A DNA stretch of 37,548 bases from Pirellulaceae bacterium. GTDB taxonomy: Bacteria; Planctomycetota; Planctomycetia; Pirellulales; Thermoguttaceae. The stretch spans positions 1 through 37,548 of the forward strand of contig JAAYCB010000072.1 in the NCBI GenBank assembly GCA_012744395.1, given 5' to 3'. How positions within the stretch are numbered: the first letter of the stretch is position 1; every line of letters begins with the position of its first letter. Of the stretch, positions 34,972 to 37,548 are shown in pieces. A program made the position numbers and the translations under genes. The notes under the pieces were generated by a model. The model searched no databases. It saw only the letters and a list, made by a program, of their open reading frames with translations, and was not told where the DNA came from.

Positions 34972-36615
34972 ATGTTTCTCCTCGACAATCCAGTCCTGCA
35001 ACGCGAACTGCTGGTCAGCCTGCGGATGCCGCGGGCGTTCGTCCTGCTGTTCGCCTACGTGGCCCTGCTGGGGATCGTGGTCTACGCGGCCTGGCCGCAA
35101 GTCGATCGGCTGGATTTGCGGGAGCGCCCGGCGGAGGCCCAGCGGCTGGTGAACATGTTCTTTCTGGGCCAGTATGTGCTGCTTTCGCTGATCACTCCGA
35201 GCGTTGCGGCGGGCACGATCACCGGGGAGAAGGAGAAGAAGACCTACGAGATGCTGCTGGCCAGCCCGATGCGCCCCGCGGCGATTGTCCTCGGCAAGCT
35301 GCTGGCGGCGATGGTCCACCTGGCGGTTCTGGTGTTCTGTTCGCTGCCGATCGTGATGCTTTGCCTGCCGCTGGGCGGGGTGCACTACACCGAGGTGCTG
35401 GCGACCTACGTGGCGATGGCCGCCTCGGTGCTCACGTTCGGAATGATCAGCATGGCGGCGAGCAGCTACTTTCCGCGGACGGTCGCCGCCCAGCTCGTCT
35501 CCTACCTGATCATCCTGCCGATGGCCCTGTTGGGAGTCCTGTTCTATGGCGTCTTCCAGGACCTCGCGGCAATTCGCTTGCTGGCCCTGCTGGGGGTCTT
35601 TCCGTCCGGCTGCCTGGTGGTCTGCGCCGTTCTGATGGCGGCGATCAGCAAGCGCCTGATGCATCCGCCCGACGTCGGAGCGGAGGCCCAGGAGGTGGTC
35701 GACCTGGAGGAAGAGCAGCGGGAAGCGATCGGGATGGTGATCCGCAGCGATCAGTTTCCCGACAACCTGTTTGCGCCGCCGAAACGGTCCGACTTCATGT
35801 CCGACGGGGTGAACCCGGTCTTCGACAAGGAGATCCGCAGCGAGCTGTTCGGCCACGGCACATTGATGCTCAGGCTGGTGATCCAGTTGAGCATGGCGCT
35901 GGCGCTGTTGATCATGGCGGTCTGCCTGTACATCAAGCCGGCTTGGGCCCCCTGGTACGTCAGTTACGTGCTGCTGTTCAACATGCTGGTCGGCCCGGTG
36001 TTCGCCGCCGGCAGCGTGACCAACGAGCGGGAGCGGCAAACGCTGGAATTGCTGCTGACGACGACGCTGTCTCCCTGGCAGATTCTTTCGGGCAAGCTCT
36101 ATTCGAGCCTGCGGGTGTCGGTGGTTCTGACGAGTTTCCTGGTCTGGCCGCTGCTTCTGGCATGGCTTCTCCCGCCGTGGACGTATTGGCGCGACACGCC
36201 GACGATGGTTCTCTACCTGGCCGTGATCCTGGTGACCTGCCTGACGACGACGACGCTCGGCATGTTTTCGTCGCTGCTGTTCCGGCGGACGCCGATCAGC
36301 CTGATGGCGTCGTATCTGGCGGTGATCGTGCTGTTCGCGGCGCCGATTGCGGTGAAGGTCTTCGCCGACGCGTTCTACCCGGGCCGGCCGCTGACGCTGG
36401 GGCTCCGCCATGCGCTGTTTGTCAGCCCGTTCGCGGCGGCCTTCAGCCTCCCCCTCGGCGGCGTGGCGGCGGCCGGGGCCGGGGCCGGGGCCGGGGCCGG
36501 GACCGGATGGTGGGACCTGACGAGCTTCCTCTTCCTGGGGTTCTACGCGGTGGTCGACCTGGCGCTGGCCCGTTCGATGATCGGATTGTTCAACCGCCGC
36601 TGGCGGGTGATGTGA
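34972..36615 (+). CDS. ABC-2-type exporter permease, duplicated
   Basis: 547 aa, about 12 hydrophobic segments in two halves. Each half has the same ABC-2 pattern: TGEKEKKTYEMLL...VLGK at about 84-109 and NERERQTLELLL...LSGK at about 345-370. So it is a double-length permease of the same design as the protein at 15566-17413. A Gly/Ala run (AGAGAGAG) near 500-512 comes from a GGGGCC repeat. ATG 34972 starts MFLLDNPVLQREL. It works with the ATPase just upstream. Confidence 0.85.
   Translation: MFLLDNPVLQRELLVSLRMPRAFVLLFAYVALLGIVVYAAWPQVDRLDLRERPAEAQRLVNMFFLGQYVLLSLITPSVAAGTITGEKEKKTYEMLLASPMRPAAIVLGKLLAAMVHLAVLVFCSLPIVMLCLPLGGVHYTEVLATYVAMAASVLTFGMISMAASSYFPRTVAAQLVSYLIILPMALLGVLFYGVFQDLAAIRLLALLGVFPSGCLVVCAVLMAAISKRLMHPPDVGAEAQEVVDLEEEQREAIGMVIRSDQFPDNLFAPPKRSDFMSDGVNPVFDKEIRSELFGHGTLMLRLVIQLSMALALLIMAVCLYIKPAWAPWYVSYVLLFNMLVGPVFAAGSVTNERERQTLELLLTTTLSPWQILSGKLYSSLRVSVVLTSFLVWPLLLAWLLPPWTYWRDTPTMVLYLAVILVTCLTTTTLGMFSSLLFRRTPISLMASYLAVIVLFAAPIAVKVFADAFYPGRPLTLGLRHALFVSPFAAAFSLPLGGVAAAGAGAGAGAGTGWWDLTSFLFLGFYAVVDLALARSMIGLFNRRWRVM
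36471..36504 (+). repeat. GGGGCC hexanucleotide repeat inside the permease gene
   Basis: Four perfect GGGGCC units (36475-36498) with partial units on both sides. It keeps the reading frame and encodes Ala-Gly pairs in an extramembrane loop. Copy number could vary by slippage. Confidence 0.85.
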
Positions 36616-36641
36616 GCGGGCGTTGCCGGCCTTGCCCCCGC

Positions 36642-36669
36642 TTGCAGCTTTGGGCCGCGGTGGTAGAAT
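36642..36669 (+). promoter_or_regulatory. Promoter of pyrB
   Basis: TTGCAG (36642-36647), 16 nt, TAGAAT (36664-36669). Leader about 65 nt. Confidence 0.45.
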
Positions 36670-36740
36670 CGGCCAAACGTCCGCGCGCGGGATGCCGGTC
36701 GCGCCCGGCGAGTGTTCCACCTCCCAGATGAGGCGATGCC

Positions 36741-37548
36741 ATGACGGACAACGCAGTCGAGTTGGGGCCGCTCCCCACATGCTGGCGGCGGCGGCACTTG
36801 CTGGGGCTGGAAGGGCTTACGGCCGAGGAGATTACGGCGATCCTCGACAAGGCCGAGATTTTCAAAGGGGCCCTGGTGTCTGGAAAGCGCCGCGTGCCGC
36901 TGCTGACGGGCGTGACAAGCTGCAACCTGTTCTTCGAGAATTCGACGCGGACGCGGACCAGCTTCTCGTTGGCCGCCCGGCGTCTGGGGGCCGACACGAT
37001 CGACTTCTCCGCCGCGACGAGCAGCCTCTCCAAGGGCGAGACGGTGATCGACACCGCCAAGAACATCGAAGCGATGGGGGCCGACGTGATGGTTGTCCGG
37101 CACCGCACGCCCGGCACGCCGCACCTGCTGGCTCAGAATCTCAATTGTTGCGTGATCAATGCGGGCGACGGGCCGCACGAACACCCGACCCAGGGCCTGC
37201 TCGACATCCTCACGATCCGCCAGCGCCGCGGGGGCCTTTCGGGTCTGACGGTGGCCCTGGTGGGCGACATCGCCCACAGCCGCACCGCCCGCTCGAACAT
37301 CTGGGGGCTGAAAGCGCTCGGAGCAAACGTGATTGTCTGCGGGCCGTCGACGCTTGTCTCGCCCCGCTGGACCGAACTGGGAGTCGAGTACTCCTACAGC
37401 CTCGATGAGATTCTGCCGCGCGTGGACGTGCTCAACCTGCTGCGAATCCAGTTCGAGCGCCAGGCCACGCGCCCCTTTCCGTCGGTCCGCGAGTATGCCC
37501 ACCTGTACGCGATGGACCGCGGCCGGCTCGCCCGGGCGAAGAGCGACA
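36741..37548 (+). CDS. pyrB: Aspartate carbamoyltransferase catalytic subunit (3' end beyond window)
   Basis: 269 codons visible of about 310. Joins carbamoyl phosphate and aspartate in pyrimidine synthesis. The carbamoyl-phosphate site [12 protein letters not shown] (about 68-79) and the HPTQGLLD motif (about 148-155) are present, and the aspartate-binding half begins ([16 protein letters not shown]). The ATG at 36741 gives a normal N-terminus; GAGG lies about 9 nt upstream. Its right end is cut off by the window. The usual partner pyrC often follows and may lie outside. Confidence 0.95.
   Translation, partial: MTDNAVELGPLPTCWRRRHLLGLEGLTAEEITAILDKAEIFKGALVSGKRRVPLLTGVTSCNLFFENSTRTRTSFSLAARRLGADTIDFSAATSSLSKGETVIDTAKNIEAMGADVMVVRHRTPGTPHLLAQNLNCCVINAGDGPHEHPTQGLLDILTIRQRRGGLSGLTVALVGDIAHSRTARSNIWGLKALGANVIVCGPSTLVSPRWTELGVEYSYSLDEILPRVDVLNLLRIQFERQATRPFPSVREYAHLYAMDRGRLARAKSD

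Noticed and set aside
34636..36780. A 714-codon minus-strand frame
   Set aside because: Its product is His/Gln/Arg-rich and antisense to the ABC-2 permease gene.

Overview
This GC-rich 37.5 kb window carries 31 protein-coding genes, almost all housekeeping or envelope genes. No rRNA, tRNA, CRISPR array, phage gene or insertion sequence is visible. The best guess is a planctomycete, probably Pirellulales-like. The guess rests on an elongation factor G that resembles mitochondrial EF-G1 in its G-motifs, several small proteins of a planctomycete type (recalled from family knowledge, not searched), weak or absent Shine-Dalgarno sites before many genes, and a ketosynthase-like protein without catalytic residues beside the fatty-acid genes.

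Left part (1-11,100, minus strand). Reading 5' to 3' on the minus strand: a large HD-GYP-like/PAS/GGDEF signalling protein, then rpmF-fabD-fabG-acpP-fabF (fatty acid synthesis type II, behind a near-consensus promoter). Next comes a separately promoted pair: a secretin-related exported protein and a ketosynthase homologue whose Cys-His-His triad reads Glu-His-Asn. The part ends with nusA, which runs off the left edge.

Middle part (11,500-23,000, plus strand). It holds a fumarylacetoacetate-hydrolase-family enzyme, a Mn/Fe superoxide dismutase with a terminator, and a low-complexity lipoprotein behind a strong promoter and a long structured leader. A duplicated ABC-2 permease with two CNNM/CorC-type membrane proteins follows. 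Last is a two-gene tripartite tricarboxylate transporter in which the binding protein (TctC) and small membrane subunit (TctB) are one polypeptide, followed by TctA.

Right part (22,700-37,548, mixed strands). It holds a conserved small basic protein, a TPR lipoprotein, a DcrB-like protein, a winged-helix protein and a Cys-rich secreted protein. A minus-strand operon encodes a DksA/TraR-type regulator, signal peptidase II and a LolD/MacB-type ATPase. Then on the plus strand come thrC, fusA, hisH, an ABC ATPase with its duplicated ABC-2 permease, and the start of pyrB at the right edge.

Many intergenic regions contain promoters of one form: TTGNNN, a spacer of about 17, then TANNNT, with TAGAAT recurring as the -10 box. 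These fix several transcription units and starts. The most interesting items are the catalytically dead ketosynthase with its secretin-like partner, the TctC-TctB fusion, the structured RNA leader at 13,757-14,017, and the inverted repeat lying exactly on the acpP promoter. None proves a new system; each comes with a test.
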